Source: Diphasiastrum complanatum
Lineage: Eukaryota > Streptophyta > Lycopodiopsida > Lycopodiales > Lycopodiaceae
Direction: 5' to 3'
DNA: 64,000 bases
Assembly: GCA_029204225.1 (NCBI GenBank)
Contig: CM055107.1
Span: 22,946,178 to 23,010,177, forward strand
Positions 23,694 to 35,800 of this stretch are shown piece by piece. Each line of letters opens with the position of its first letter. Position 1 is the stretch's first letter. The notes below the pieces were generated by a model, which worked only from the letters and a program-made list of their open reading frames with translations, made no database searches and was not told the origin of the DNA. The translations under genes and the position numbers were made by a program.

Positions 23694-24266
23694 CTACATG
23701 TACAGACTTGCTTCGTGCGATAAGATTGCTGATGCATTTAGAGGTCCGAAAAGAGTCACAATTTTCTCAGCAAGAACGCCTCTGGCACATACAAAAGCCC
23801 CCGTTCCACCGTTGATCGAGTAGAACCTGATACTGGTATTGACAGGAGCTGCACCTTGGACGTTTAAAGTGCTGCCCTTGTAACTACCAGACTGGATGGT
23901 GACTGTGTAGCTCACAAATGAAACTATTTCCTCCTGAGACACGTATGAAACTAAACCCCGAGCTCTACCAATCAATTGGGAATCCAGCGATGTCGTCTCC
24001 GTGAGCGGATCATCAAACACATAGATCTGTCCAAACAGGAAGCTACTTACTTGCTCCTGAAAATCACTAGCATTGTATATGGTGACAGGTATAGAAGATG
24101 GAGTAGGACCATTGAAAGGGGTGTCATGCATGTACCATTGCAGCTCGATCTTGGCTTCCACCACATTCAGCAGCTGCCCAAGAAGGAAAAGTAGCAGTGT
24201 CTTTGCTCCAAGAGCCAGTAGCAAGAGTTGCTGTCTGTTAAATTTCTCAATGTTTACTTTCTCCAT
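23694..24266 (-). CDS. Dirigent-family protein
   Basis: The single-exon gene encodes 190 aa, the normal length for the family. An N-terminal hydrophobic segment (about residues 12-38) is a signal peptide or anchor. The dirigent motifs follow in order: ELQWYMHDTPFNGPTP (about 42-57), FGQIYVFDDPLT with the conserved Asp pair (85-86), LIGRARGLVSYVS, YTVTIQSGSYKGSTLNVQG and NGGTGAFVCARGVL. Three N-glycosylation sequons (N65, N143, N177) suit secretion. Dirigent proteins guide stereoselective coupling of phenoxy radicals in lignan and lignin-related metabolism; the substrate here is unknown. I chose Met at 24266 because the longer frame up to 24437 only adds a translated microsatellite upstream of the TATA box. 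The gene looks intact. Confidence 0.92.
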   Translation of the reverse strand: MEKVNIEKFNRQQLLLLALGAKTLLLFLLGQLLNVVEAKIELQWYMHDTPFNGPTPSSIPVTIYNASDFQEQVSSFLFGQIYVFDDPLTETTSLDSQLIGRARGLVSYVSQEEIVSFVSYTVTIQSGSYKGSTLNVQGAAPVNTSIRFYSINGGTGAFVCARGVLAEKIVTLFGPLNASAILSHEASLYM

Positions 24267-24355
24267 CTTCTGTAGTTGCTGAAGAATAGAACGGTGACTA
24301 GCTAGCTTGTGTAGGTGTGAAGCACAGAACAGTGAGTAGCTGATAGCATTGCTCT

Positions 24356-24365
24356 TTATATAAGT
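24356..24365 (-). promoter_or_regulatory. TATA box of the dirigent gene
   Basis: On the - strand the motif reads CTTATATAAA, about 90-100 bp upstream of the ATG at 24266, giving a predicted leader of about 60 nt. Immediately upstream are (GT)n and (GA)n runs. Confidence 0.6.
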
Positions 24366-24377
24366 ACACACACAGTG

Positions 24378-24423
24378 ACACACACACACACACACACTCT
24401 CTCTCTCTCTCTCTCTCTCTCTC
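24378..24423. repeat. Compound (CA)n-(CT)n microsatellite
   Basis: About 10 CA units are followed by about 13 CT units, within 60 bp upstream of the dirigent TATA box. Length variation here could alter promoter spacing. Confidence 0.93.
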
Positions 24424-24917
24424 AAACACACACCCACAAAATGAATTTCTAAGAATCTCCTGGATAAACTTCACTCCACATACGGTATCATCAGATTACG
24501 ACTCAGGCCAAATCCATCTTAACATGTGGCAGGCATTAGTTCCCACTAAGGCCAATCTTAACCATGATGGGTTGCATGATATGTATAGGGTAGAGCATTG
24601 CGTTATGCCTTTTAGTACTTGTATGCTCCTAGGTAGTTATCATGGGATTCCCAATCAAAGAGACCCAAGCAACCAATTAGAGTGTGCCAAGCAACCACCT
24701 AGTGTGTAGGTATTGCTATGTGGCGCACAATACATCCATTTGTTGGCAACCATATTCTCATGAAATTCCCTTTCCTATCATATAGTTGCATTTAAAAGCT
24801 CATCATAGATTGAGAGACTTTCACTCTCATACTTAGTGGAGAGAAAAAAATCCCCCTCACTTCCATTTGCCGAGGCATCACTTAATAGTCATGCCTCACA
24901 CAATAGCACAAGATAAG

Positions 24918-24919
<2 letters not shown>

Positions 24920-24972
<53 letters not shown>
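24920..24972. repeat. (CT)n microsatellite
   Basis: A pure CT run of about 26 units. The flanking sequence from 24430 to 25600 has no recognisable gene. Confidence 0.95.
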
Positions 24973-24975
<3 letters not shown>

Positions 24976-25609
24976 TTAGGAAGTTATTAAAACGTAATGC
25001 CAGGTGCTCAGGTTTGCTTTGTATTTTGAAAGCACTTTCAGGAGTGGATTATGCATTTTACTTTCTCTTTGTTCTGAATTTGCCATTCTCTCTCTAGAAA
25101 GTGCATTATGTGAAAAATTGGCAAGCTACTTGACTATCATTTGGCAATTTGGAGGCCAAAGTTAGAAGTAAAATTAAAGAAACATTTCTTTATGCTAAAA
25201 AACTTAAAAAATAGTAACTTTTTTTATTTCTAGAAAGTTTTCGAAGGGTCTAATGTTGGATTTGGGCCTAATGACTTTGCATATTGAGATACATTCAATC
25301 TAGTCATTTGTTAACTAGTTTTTTGGTAAGTACTTGGAAATTACCAATTAGGGCAATAATTGGCATGTGGCCAAATGACATTTTCTTCCTATATATAGCA
25401 GGACTAGCATGGGAAAAAAAAACAAACATTCCCTTCATCTTTGGAGAACTTTGTTCTTCTATCATCTTGTCTTCTTCTATCTCTTCTCTCTTGATATTGT
25501 TGATTTAGTGTGTAGAAGCATAAATTCACACATCTAAATTGGGATCCTTTTAAGTTTCAGAAGGCCTCAACAATTGCAATTGTGTTGTCATCAACTGTGA
25601 CAGTCTCAG

Positions 25610-25912
25610 TTACAATATTGTATAGTTGAGCCACCATTGAAGCAAGGTGCCAATGTCTCCTACCTTTTCACTTGCCAGAGGTTGTGGCTTTGTGGATAAT
25701 AGGACAAGAGAATCCTCATCATCAACTGTCATGCCTACTTCTCCAAACTCATCTGGCAAAATTGAGAGGAATTTAATGCACATTCTAATAAATTCTATTA
25801 ATTTATTATCTAATTCCACTGCTGCAACATGTTTGACTTTTTTAAACATCGTGTCTGTTGGTTGTACCACTACAACTACATTGCAACACAGTTGGCCAAC
25901 AAGTTTTCGCAA
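25610..25912 (-). mobile_element. Probable copia gag fragment
   Basis: The 100-codon - frame contains DEFGEVGMTVDDEDSLVLL, which resembles the copia gag segment preceding the conserved LLxSLP motif. The neighbouring copia pieces on the same strand support this. No second motif confirms it. Confidence 0.35.
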
Positions 25913-26307
25913 TCTTTTTGACTATCCAGCTATAACAAAAAAAATTGAAAAATCCAATGAGGGGTTCAATGGCTTGTCCATATCAAAAGCCACAACAATT
26001 AATAAATAATTTGATTGAAATTTTTTCACACCCTCTAGATTGGGTGTTAAATCTTGCACTTTCTGTCTAATAAATAATGACCAATGGTTATATATTCAAT
26101 TTCATTACAAAGCCTCACTCCTCCAGAATTTTGTACATTTGATTTGTACATACAAAAGCATGACCAAATAAAAATAATAATTAAAAAAAACAATGCATCT
26201 AAGAAGTAAAAAATGAAAAATGAGCTTTGCTAAGCATAGAATATTAGTTACAAAAAGAAATTAATCAAAATGATAAGTCTTTAAGTTTTCTCATCGAACA
26301 TAACATC

Positions 26308-27469
26308 TCAACTAGTGTGTATCACTTTAGTAACAAGATCAAAAAATTTATATGCTTTTGAGTTGTTAGGATAACCAATAAAGATATACTTCAAAGACTT
26401 AGAATCAAGCTTTCTTCTACGCTCATTAAGAATCTTCAGGAAAGCAAGAGAACCAAATACTTTCAAATGACTTATAGATGGTTTATGCCCACTATAAGCC
26501 TCTTTAGAAAAAATGGTACGTGATGCAGTGCATAATATCAAGAGAGACATGGAATGGAAAGGCATTGTGGTTTGGGGATGCATTATAGTAGAAATGAGAG
26601 AAGTATTCTGAAGTTAAAAAGGTTGATATTCGTAGAATTTCGAGCACCTTTAATAATATCAATTGCAAGAAAGAATTAAAAGAAGATGGTTATGTTTCTA
26701 CAGTACGAACTAGAAATGTTTCTGCTGAATATTTTGTTGGTGTTGAATCTTTTGGAAAGTGTAAGGCAATTAAAGTTGTTGTAGCATATAAAGAGGCAAT
26801 TAAAGCTGCCACAATGGAAAATGTGATTGATTGTCTGTATTTCAAAGAAGATGCTGATTTTTGGAATAACATGGATGGGAAAATTGCTATGGAAGATGAA
26901 ATGAAAAAAATATCAAAATAAATTAGATTCTATCTTTTCTGTTGTTGCACGCTCCCATCATGACAGTCAACAAATCCACCTCAGAAATAATTTCCCCAAC
27001 TACAACTCTTCCTTTAATTCTTTCACCTTGGTGATCAAAGATGTCACAACTTCATGCTCGCCCATTCTAACAATCATAAGTTTCTGCTTCAACATCATAA
27101 CACGGGCTGTGTTTATAGGACACTTCTGACTCATAAAGTGTCCTCAATGTATTCCATGCCTGTGTAGGAGTAGTAGATGAAGCAATATGAGGTAATGTGA
27201 TCGGTTATTGACATGTTGATCATGCCCACCAATGCTCGGGTGGCCCTTTTGTCGTAGTCTACTTGGAGTCGTTCTACTTCTTCAATACTTCTCTTCTCCA
27301 ATTCGGAAGAGTCAGGTCCAATTTCAGGTCTTTTCTCTTCCCCTGTGACAAGTTGCCATGAGTCTAGCATCATGAGGAGATTTGTCATTTTGAATTTCCA
27401 CACGAGATAATTCTTTCCATTCAATTTGCTATTTTCTGGTAATAGCAATGCCAAATCTTTGTCACTCAT
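26308..27469 (-). mobile_element. Degenerate Ty1/copia element D: gag and integrase C-terminus
   Basis: On the - strand, gag starts at 27469 (LNGKNYLVWKFKMTNLL) and continues in shifted frames to about 26940 (QAWNTLRTLYESE). A C-terminal integrase segment lies at 26583-26308 (GHKPSISHLKVFGSLAFL, KLDSKSLKYIFIGYPNNSKAYKF). Everything between them (knuckle, protease, integrase core) is gone, replaced by about 330 bp with a + frame of unknown origin. RT is also missing. Confidence 0.8.
26610..26921 (+). other. Unassigned open frame inside copia element D
   Basis: A + frame of about 100 codons without internal stops ends in TAA near 26921. It includes AYKEAIKAATMENVID, DADFWNNMDGKIAMEDEMKKISK. 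The end is loosely like the EEA...W...AM..E...I block entering copia RT, which would place it opposite in strand to its surroundings. I cannot assign it with certainty. Confidence 0.35.
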
Positions 27470-29595
27470 TGTGAAGCATGTATGAAAAGGACCAACTTTG
27501 CTTTTTATGACACTTGAAACGAAGCTACTGTTTGAAAGATGCGCGTCCCCACAGATTTGCTCGAGAAGTGGTCACAGATTTTAAAAATGCTCAAAATTTT
27601 GATCCAAAACACTTCCAAAGCTGAAATTGATCTCATCGTTGCATCCGGAACGTCGTGCTATAAATGAAAATTTTTAGCATCTAGTCCTCTTTTGAATTTT
27701 GGGTACTTTTACACAAGGATCAAGTCTTGAGGCCAAAGTCCACTTGGACACTCTCAAAATGAAATTTTTTAATGAAGTTCTTAGTCTTCATAACTTCAAA
27801 TGAAAAAGTCTATAGTTCTCATAAACTTCAAAACCCTTCACAAGATAATATAGAAATATTCACCATAGAAGCCATGAGCAGCCATGTGGCAACGATAAAA
27901 AAAAAGTCAACAACAACCAATGGATGTCAACTTTGAAAACTCAATAGCTGAGATTGTTGAGCTGTGAACCACTATGTGTATGGAAGAGGATCACACTTAG
28001 AGACACCACATGCTTTGGAGCTCCATCTCCATCACCATAAGCTTTCAATGGAGAAGCACATTCAACTCCATGAAAAACCAAATAAGCTCAAACAAGCACC
28101 TCAAGCCTTGCAAATAGGATCAATGGATTCTCCTCAAAATTGCTAACATGTTCATACAAACAAATTTTGAATTGGTGCATTTGTACTCAGCACAATCATC
28201 AAATGAAGTTCATGGCAGCCATAGCCAAGCTTCCAAGTTTTGAGAAGCTATGGATCTTTCTCTACTTGAGCAACCGTTTGCTATGAGCTTCCAGCTGTAG
28301 AAGAGCCCTACCAAGGTCGTTCTTAAGATTCACAAAGCTTTGAGAAAGATGCCCTAAGCATGAAGAACCATTCAATGGAAATTTTAAGCCATTTTTGACC
28401 ACCATAGCCACAAAAGCTTCAAGTTTTCATTAAAAAAAACTCACTTTAGGAGCATTTCTTTATCAAAATGGGTCATGTCACATATCTACGGACTTCTCAC
28501 ACCTCAAATTAAGTTGTGTGCTCAAATTAGCCTTTTTGTGCACTAGGAGGAAGCAATGTGCAAAAATCAGATTTTACATGAAACTTTTTCGGAAATGAAA
28601 AAGTTTTGAGTTAAACTGGGGGTGAAAATGGACTATCTCCAAACATAAACATACTATAGGAGCACTTTTTATCTACTTTTGCAAGATCCACTTAGTCTTC
28701 ACAATAAGTGAGCCAAATACAAGAAAATGACATCACAAGTTGCAAAGAGGGTAAATGAGAAAATGGCCTTTCGCGCTCACATATAATTTGCTCTTAGCCA
28801 CTTATGGTCTAAATGAGCTTGTAACAACTAGGGAATCTGGATCTACTCTTGTGCTCCAAAGGCTAGGATTATAGTCTATCCTACAATCACGATAACAAGT
28901 TATGAAAATCAACCATGACATGGTGACATAATGACGTCACTTACTCCTCATGTCCATAGCTCTAGCAAATAGCTTATTAACAAGTTCCACATACAATCTC
29001 ATGTTGCATGTCGCCCTTCACTCATGGAAAAGATTATGGATGGCTTGCTCTCTAGCCTATGTCATTTTGGGATGAGTGGGTCACATGCAAAGAGGTCCTT
29101 ACCGTGCACTAATGCTTCTTGGTATTATCAACCCATGGGATCACGGAGAATGAAAAATTGAACTTGGGTGGGCAAGCCAGAAACTCAAGCTTGATACACC
29201 AACTCATCATGTGTGGAAAGATTACCTTGCGACAATGGAGATCCAATTTCCAATCCAATATGTGTGACAAATAGGAACATCTAGGAACTTTTGGACTTCA
29301 AAATTAGATAAACCTATAAATGTGGGCATACAATGTTATGTTGATATTATTAAATTGTTGTGCCAAGCAACCCCTTTTATTTTTCAAAAGAAGTTGAAAT
29401 TGGATGAGGGATGTAAATGCCACAGCCCTATATGTCTCCTTCTCTAATCATGTTATAAGGATGAGCCAAGGCCCACATCATTAATTTCCTTAGTTCTGAA
29501 CTATGATGAAGGCGCATTCCTTAGCAAGCAAGGGACGGTTAAGAGTAGCACCAATCTTATGACCTTATTGCTCCTGATCAAGCAAATCAGTCTTC
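27470..29595. other. Anonymous region upstream of the DEG1-like gene
   Basis: There is no recognisable ORF, LTR or RNA gene. Part of it may be the untranslated leader of copia element D. Confidence 0.5.
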
Positions 29596-29598
29596 TGA

Positions 29599-29606
29599 TT
29601 ATATAA
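29599..29606 (+). promoter_or_regulatory. Candidate TATA box of the DEG1-like gene
   Basis: TATATAAC lies about 200 bp upstream of the first in-frame ATG at 29807. It is a plausible core promoter by position only. Confidence 0.4.
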
Positions 29607-29806
29607 CCCCATTATCAATTATCCGAGAATGATGCACTCAAATCTTCATTTCCTCCATATCACTCCTACATCTACACCTATTTTTACCTCTACCTTTGGG
29701 ATTGAAGCTGTGGAGAGCTACAATGATGTAACTATGGAGTACTGACGGCCCATTTTGGTCATTCCATGCTGCTGCCTTTGCTTTCACATTCCTGTTTGTG
29801 GCTAAC

Positions 29807-32800
29807 ATGCTCAACACTCCACCATCATACCAGAGTTTGAGGATATTGGGCAGCTCTGAAATTGGTTGCTTCAGCCCAGATATGGGTGATGTGGGGGTCA
29901 TTGCCCCCTCTCTTTGTGCTTGCTCACCTCCACCCCACCTTTCCGCAAGAGCTGCAGTTCTTCCAAATTTCTGCAGCACACAAAATCTGGGAAGGCAGAA
30001 GATCATATTCGCCAAAATTTGGAAACCCACTTCCCATTTTCTTATAAACTTTGGATATGCAGTAGTCTGCGCAAAAATGAAGTGCAAAAGATTGAGAGGA
30101 GCTGATTTTTTGGGCAGTAGCAAGGGCCTCTGCAGCACCAGAAGCAGCAAAATTGGAGCATTTTTGGAGCAGGATCAGATCACAGTTGTCGATTGTGAAA
30201 TAGAGACGCTTGATGGCAGAGAGAATGAGAGCCCAAACACCGATAGAGGGTCAATCTGTGGCGCGACTGCTGCACAGAGGGATTATGGTTCTTATTCAGA
30301 ACTGGGCAGTTCTGATGTTCAACACAGCCAAAGTAGAATTTGCATTCTGCAGCGCTTTCTTAATCATTGTCTCAGAAAAACTCTCTCTTTGAGAACAAAG
30401 CGTTTTTATAGCAGAGCTAGAACCGATTATTTGGAAAAATTATTGCCTGCAGTGGGTTGGAAAGTTTCAATGAGCTTGCTAGTAAGCGCTGCTTCAATTG
30501 TGATTGCGGTGAGCATTGTGCTATCTGGGGTTGATGCACATGCAGTTGTAGGTGCCCCTACCAAAAAATTGCAAAAATTGCAGCGAGATGAGCTTGCTAC
30601 AGTGCAGCTATTTAAAGAAAACACACCATCTGTCGTTTACATCACTAATCTCGCAGTACGGTGGGTTGTTTAGATCCTCTTTGTAAAGAAGAGCGTGCTT
30701 AATTGAATATGTTTGTCGGAAAATTGTTTGCAGCAATGAGCATGACTTGTTGAGATTTGTGCAGACGAGACGCCTTTACATTAGACGTCATGGAAGTTCC
30801 TCAAGGATCAGGATCGGGTTTCGTATGGGACACGGATGGCCATATTGTGACGAACTACCATGTCATTAGAGGTGCTTCTGATCTAAGGTTGCTATGAAAC
30901 ACTCTTGTTCTGCTTCAGAAATGTTACATGGCCTCATTGGGATTTCTGCTTTTTGATTGCTACCACAACAGACCAACAGAACTGTGTTGCGTTCATTATA
31001 GATTGTTTACCTAAGTCTCTACGGTTCCAATCCTCAAGCAAGCAGACTTTGTTTATATTTCTGCTTTTGCATGTAATCAGCTTAGATCTTTCTTGACTGA
31101 ACCTTCCTATAGGGTACTTAGTTAAGAGTGAGCACATAAGCATCCAAGTACCAATACACAGTCGAGAAGATTGACGGAAAGGGTACGGAGATTTGGGGCA
31201 TGAGGGTTGTGAGTATGCCCTTAACTATTCAGAGTTATTATGAGGAGTTGGATTTTGAGATGACTCGTTTGGCACGCTTTGATGTCATTCTGGAGATGTG
31301 TTGGCATGCGATGCGGAAACCTTACATAGCCTGGGATACTCACGTGTATGAGTTTAGCATGGTGGTAAGCTTCATTCTATTCGTGGTGAGCACGATGTGC
31401 CTCTAGGGCCACTGGTCTCAGCTACGCAATTGTGTAAGGCAAGCTGATAAAGTATGTATGTTTGTTTTATGTTGGATATGACTACTAGTACTAGTGAGAG
31501 TAGCATGTAGCAGGTGTAAGACAATACTTCAGCTAACCTAGTGAAATTAGGATGTGTTTATTGATGATTTGCCATATGCATTACCACCTATAGAAAGAGG
31601 TGGTAGTGAGCATAAGATTGAACTTATTATTGGATCTTGTCCTATAAATAGACCACCTTATAGAATGAGTTTGAGAGAGGAAGAGGAGGTGAGGAAGATT
31701 CTAGAGGATTATCTTGCACATGGGCAGATCAGACCTAGCTTCTCACCTTTTGCCTTGCTTATCATTTGGGTAAAAAGAAAAGATGGGTCTTGGGTTGCCG
31801 TTGACAAGATGCGTGTCCCGTCGACTGCCTCGTCACAAGTGCAATTGGTGTCGACTAACTGGACCCACAATACAGAGACACAATGAGTTTACTTATATTC
31901 TAACTAATTCACACGTGGTGAAGAAGCTTCACTTAGCTACTGTTCCTTTTGATTTCCGATATATAGTTGAGATGCCAAGTGGTAAGGGAACAAAAGTTTG
32001 GGATGAGAGAGTTTCTCGGGTGTCTTTGTCTATTCGGGTGTATGCTGAGAAGTTCGACTTTGAGATCACTGAATTGGCTGCTGCCCTATTTTTCAGATTT
32101 GCTCCTTTGTAGGAGGGCGCCCATCTACAAGCAATTTTTATCTTCTGATTTGGCTGAAAAATCAGCACCCTTGCTGATTTTACAAAGTGAAGATCCGCTT
32201 CTTTTTGCTTGTTTCTAGGTGTGGAAGAAGGCGCTAACTTTTTGTGATGATCCGATCACATTCCGAGGCTGAAAATTGGATAACATATTACCATTTGTAG
32301 GGTGTTTGCAACAGCCCTATCCGTGTGTGTATTGTTCACACTTTTTTGGCAAGAAAGAAGGGTTCCGGAAAAAGCTTTGTTGGAGGCTAACCTAATTCTT
32401 TGCTTGCTGGTTTTTTGAGTTTGTAATGCAATTTCAAGGCTGAAATTTTCAGCACACAAGGCTTGTAGGAGGGCAACTTCCTACATCCATCTAATGTGTG
32501 GTTTCAACACATTCCGGTGCTGATTTTTCAGATTTAATACTTGCTGGTTTTTGTGTCTTTTAGGGCACATTCAGGGTTTGAAAAAGTTTATCTTCTTGGC
32601 TGGTTCTTATGGCAAGAGATTTGGGAGCAATTCGTACTTGTTCGGGCGAAGATATGTTGGATGGCGCCAACTATTCTTCAGGGAGTTGCAAGCTGAGGTT
32701 TGGCATCAACGTGATGATCAAGCTCTTTTATTGATTTATCGGTAACAAGATCTATCTTATATCATTTGAGATTTTGCAAGACCTCTAAAAATGCTTGGGA

Positions 32801-35800
32801 AACACTTTTAAAGATGTACCAAATAAAGGATTCATCATCATGCTTTCTCCTCTCTACTTCATCCTCTTTGAAGGTAGAAGAGCAAAGGCATGCAAAGTTT
32901 GATCATTGTCTTTCTACAAGTACAAGTTTGCATTAGAATGTTGGTATGGTAGAGCATTCTTCTTCTCTTGAGCCATTTGTTGCAAATGAGGATGCATTAG
33001 TGAACAACTTTATGAGCAAGCTTCTCAAGTTTATGTTTTGGAAAAGGCTGAAATCAAGCATTCTTTGAAGCCATTTTGTACTAATGGAGGAGGGGAAAAA
33101 TCATGTCAATTAGTACATTGGTTCAAAGTGGCGTGTTGCTGGATTTTTTGGGTGTTCAAAGTGGCAAGCTGCTGGTTTTTTTCTTGAAGATGGTGGACAG
33201 CAGATTCAGCCATGGTTTATTGATCATTTTCAGCCTATGTTACATCGTGAGCATCCTATTATGCATTGGGAACGGCCTGTAGAAGGTTTTTGGACAGCAA
33301 GGTCGACATTTGGAACACTTTGGACAACAAAGTGTTGGTGATTTTGTGGCTGTTGGACAGCCTGCTACAGCCTCTTGTTGGCTGTCCGAGTCTTTGCGGG
33401 ATAGCAAAGCATGCCTTACCAAAATCAGTACCTTATGCTGATTTTCCTGTTTTGATGCTTACTTATGATGACGGTGTTGCCTTACCTAGTGTTGGTGAGT
33501 AGATCATTGATAGTCAGATTTGGGCGGATGTGATGGTAAAAGAATATCATACTCTTCCTTATGTTTCTTGTGGTAAGAAGACTTATGGAATCATGTGGGA
33601 ACCATTGATGGATTGCAAATCTATATTTTGGCTTGTGGCTGGTTTTTTGGTTACCTACTTTGGATGGAGCATGCTAGTCTTCACTCTTCGACTTGATGCT
33701 ACCGCACTTCGTATTCTACATCTCTTCTATGGGCATGATTGGGGTTGAGATTTCGACTACTTCAAGCTAAAGTTTTTTTGGTAGCATTAAGTTTGGACAA
33801 CAAGCTACATCTTTTCTTTTTTGGCTACATGGAGTTTTGGGCAACATGCAACACTTTGCATTTTTGTTGCAATTTTTCATACTTCATGTCATGTTATGTT
33901 TTTACATTATCATTTAAGGAGGGTGTTAGAAATAATAAATGATAATGTTAGTTTCCCATAGGTTACTTGGACCCAAAAGGTTGAGACTTGTGTAACCATG
34001 GGGTAGGTTTATTATTTAGACCATGTTAAGATAGGTTTAGTTAAGTTGGACCCAATTTTGGTCTATTGGTAACTCGTGGGTCCAAGTAAAGTCTAACTAT
34101 GTTAAGGGACCCTATCTTGACTTTTGGGAGTGCCCTATAATTAGTAGTGGGTTTGGAAGGTTCTAGAACTTAGAGTTTGGAAGAGTCTAGGCCCTTGGAA
34201 GGCCTATTTATAATGTACTCATTGTTTATTTGTAATTCATTCCCTTTCAAGCATTGCTACTACTTTCTCTCTCCTTGAGGGCGCCTAACCCTCTCCCTCT
34301 TCTTCTTCTTCTTCTTCTTCTTCTTCTTGTATATGGAGATTGAATGTAGAAGGATCTTGGCACTTTGATTTTCCTACAAGGAAGTCAGAAGGATGTTGGA
34401 GGAGTATCTCAAGCTGGGGTACCGTCCTAGTTATTCACCCTTCACCTCTCCTATTTTGCTTGTTAAGAGAAAGTATGGTAGTTTTCAGATGGGCGTTGAC
34501 TACAAAGGATTGAATAAAATTACTATAAAGCATAGCCGCCCTCAGGTGCCTCAAAACGCGGATATCCGATGCCCAAGATTGATGATCTGCTGAATGCGTT
34601 GCGAGGTGCAACCATTTTTAGTGAGATAGATTTGAAAAGTGGGTACCATCGAGTATGAATTCAAGATGAAGACTTCCAGAAGATGGCCTTTTGAGCCTGT
34701 TTTGGGCGTTATAAGTTTTTGGTTATCCCGTTTGGTGTAATTAATGCACCAATGATGTTCATGAACGATGGCTTGTTTGACCATGTGGGCAAGTTTGTCG
34801 ATATACTAGTATATAGTAAGGCGGTAGCGGAGCATGAGATTCATCTCTAGACCGTATTTGGCATGTTACAAGCTTTTGTCTTGTATGCCGATGTTTAGAA
34901 GACCAAGTTGTGTAAGACTCGTGTCGAGTACTTGGGTCATGTAGTGATGGTTGAGGAAGACCTAGTTGTGTAAGACTCGTGTCGAGTACTTGGGTCATGT
35001 AGTGATGGTTGAGGATATTTTGGTTGACCTAGCCCAGGTGGTAGTACTTAAGAAGTGACCAAGATCTTTTAAAATACGCCAATTACAATTTTTTTTGGGC
35101 TTCTGTAAGTTCTATCGGTAGTTCGAATTATTCCTAGGTAGTTGCTCCTTTAATGGACAAGTTATGGAAGAATAACACTATAGTTCATTAGGATGAAGTT
35201 CAGCACAGTTTTGAGAACTTGAAGGAGGCGGTGGCCACAGCTCTTGTTCTCAAGATTGTTGATTCCGAGAAATTGTTTAACCTAAAGACGGATGTAAGTG
35301 GCATTGCCGTAAGTGCAATGTTGAGCCAAGAGGGTAGACCAATAGCCTTTGAGAGTAAAAAGTTGAAATTAGCTCAATAGATTTGTAAATGATCATATGC
35401 ACTCAAGGTGTACGACACCAAGTTTTATGTGTACACAAACCATTATACTTTAAAGTATTTTTGCGCTCAACTATATTTGAAGGGCCGCCAAGCTCAGTGG
35501 GTTGAGCTGATGCAGGAATTTCATTTGGAAATTCACTTTCGAAGAGGGAAGGAAAATGTGGTCGTTGATGGACTATTGCGGATATTACATCAGATGAGCT
35601 TTACTGTAGTTGACAGTGATCTCATGGAGTAGATCAAGAGGGTTTAGCAAGAGGACCCACCACGAAAGCAGCGAGACGTAGGAGAGTATGTCTAGCATTG
35701 CACGACTTGTCAGGTGAATAAGGCTAAGAGAGTTAGTCCTTCGGGCTTGCTACATCCACTTGAGGTACCTACAGGAAGGTGGGAAAGCATTTCTATGGAT

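Noticed and set aside
23694-24437. 247-codon version of the dirigent protein
   Set aside because: The first 57 codons are a translated microsatellite and lie partly upstream of the TATA box; Met at 24266 gives a normal signal peptide and family length.
25284-25508. Possible solo LTR starting TGTTGGATTTGGGCC near 25255
   Set aside because: TG start and a TATATATAG box are present, but no convincing CA end or target duplication could be found.
29798-29806. Extension of DEG1 exon 1 to 29798
   Set aside because: The codon at 29798 is GTG; the first real in-frame ATG is 29807.
29638-30150. 170-codon ORF on the - strand
   Set aside because: It overlaps exon 1 of the DEG1-like gene in antisense and has no recognisable domain.
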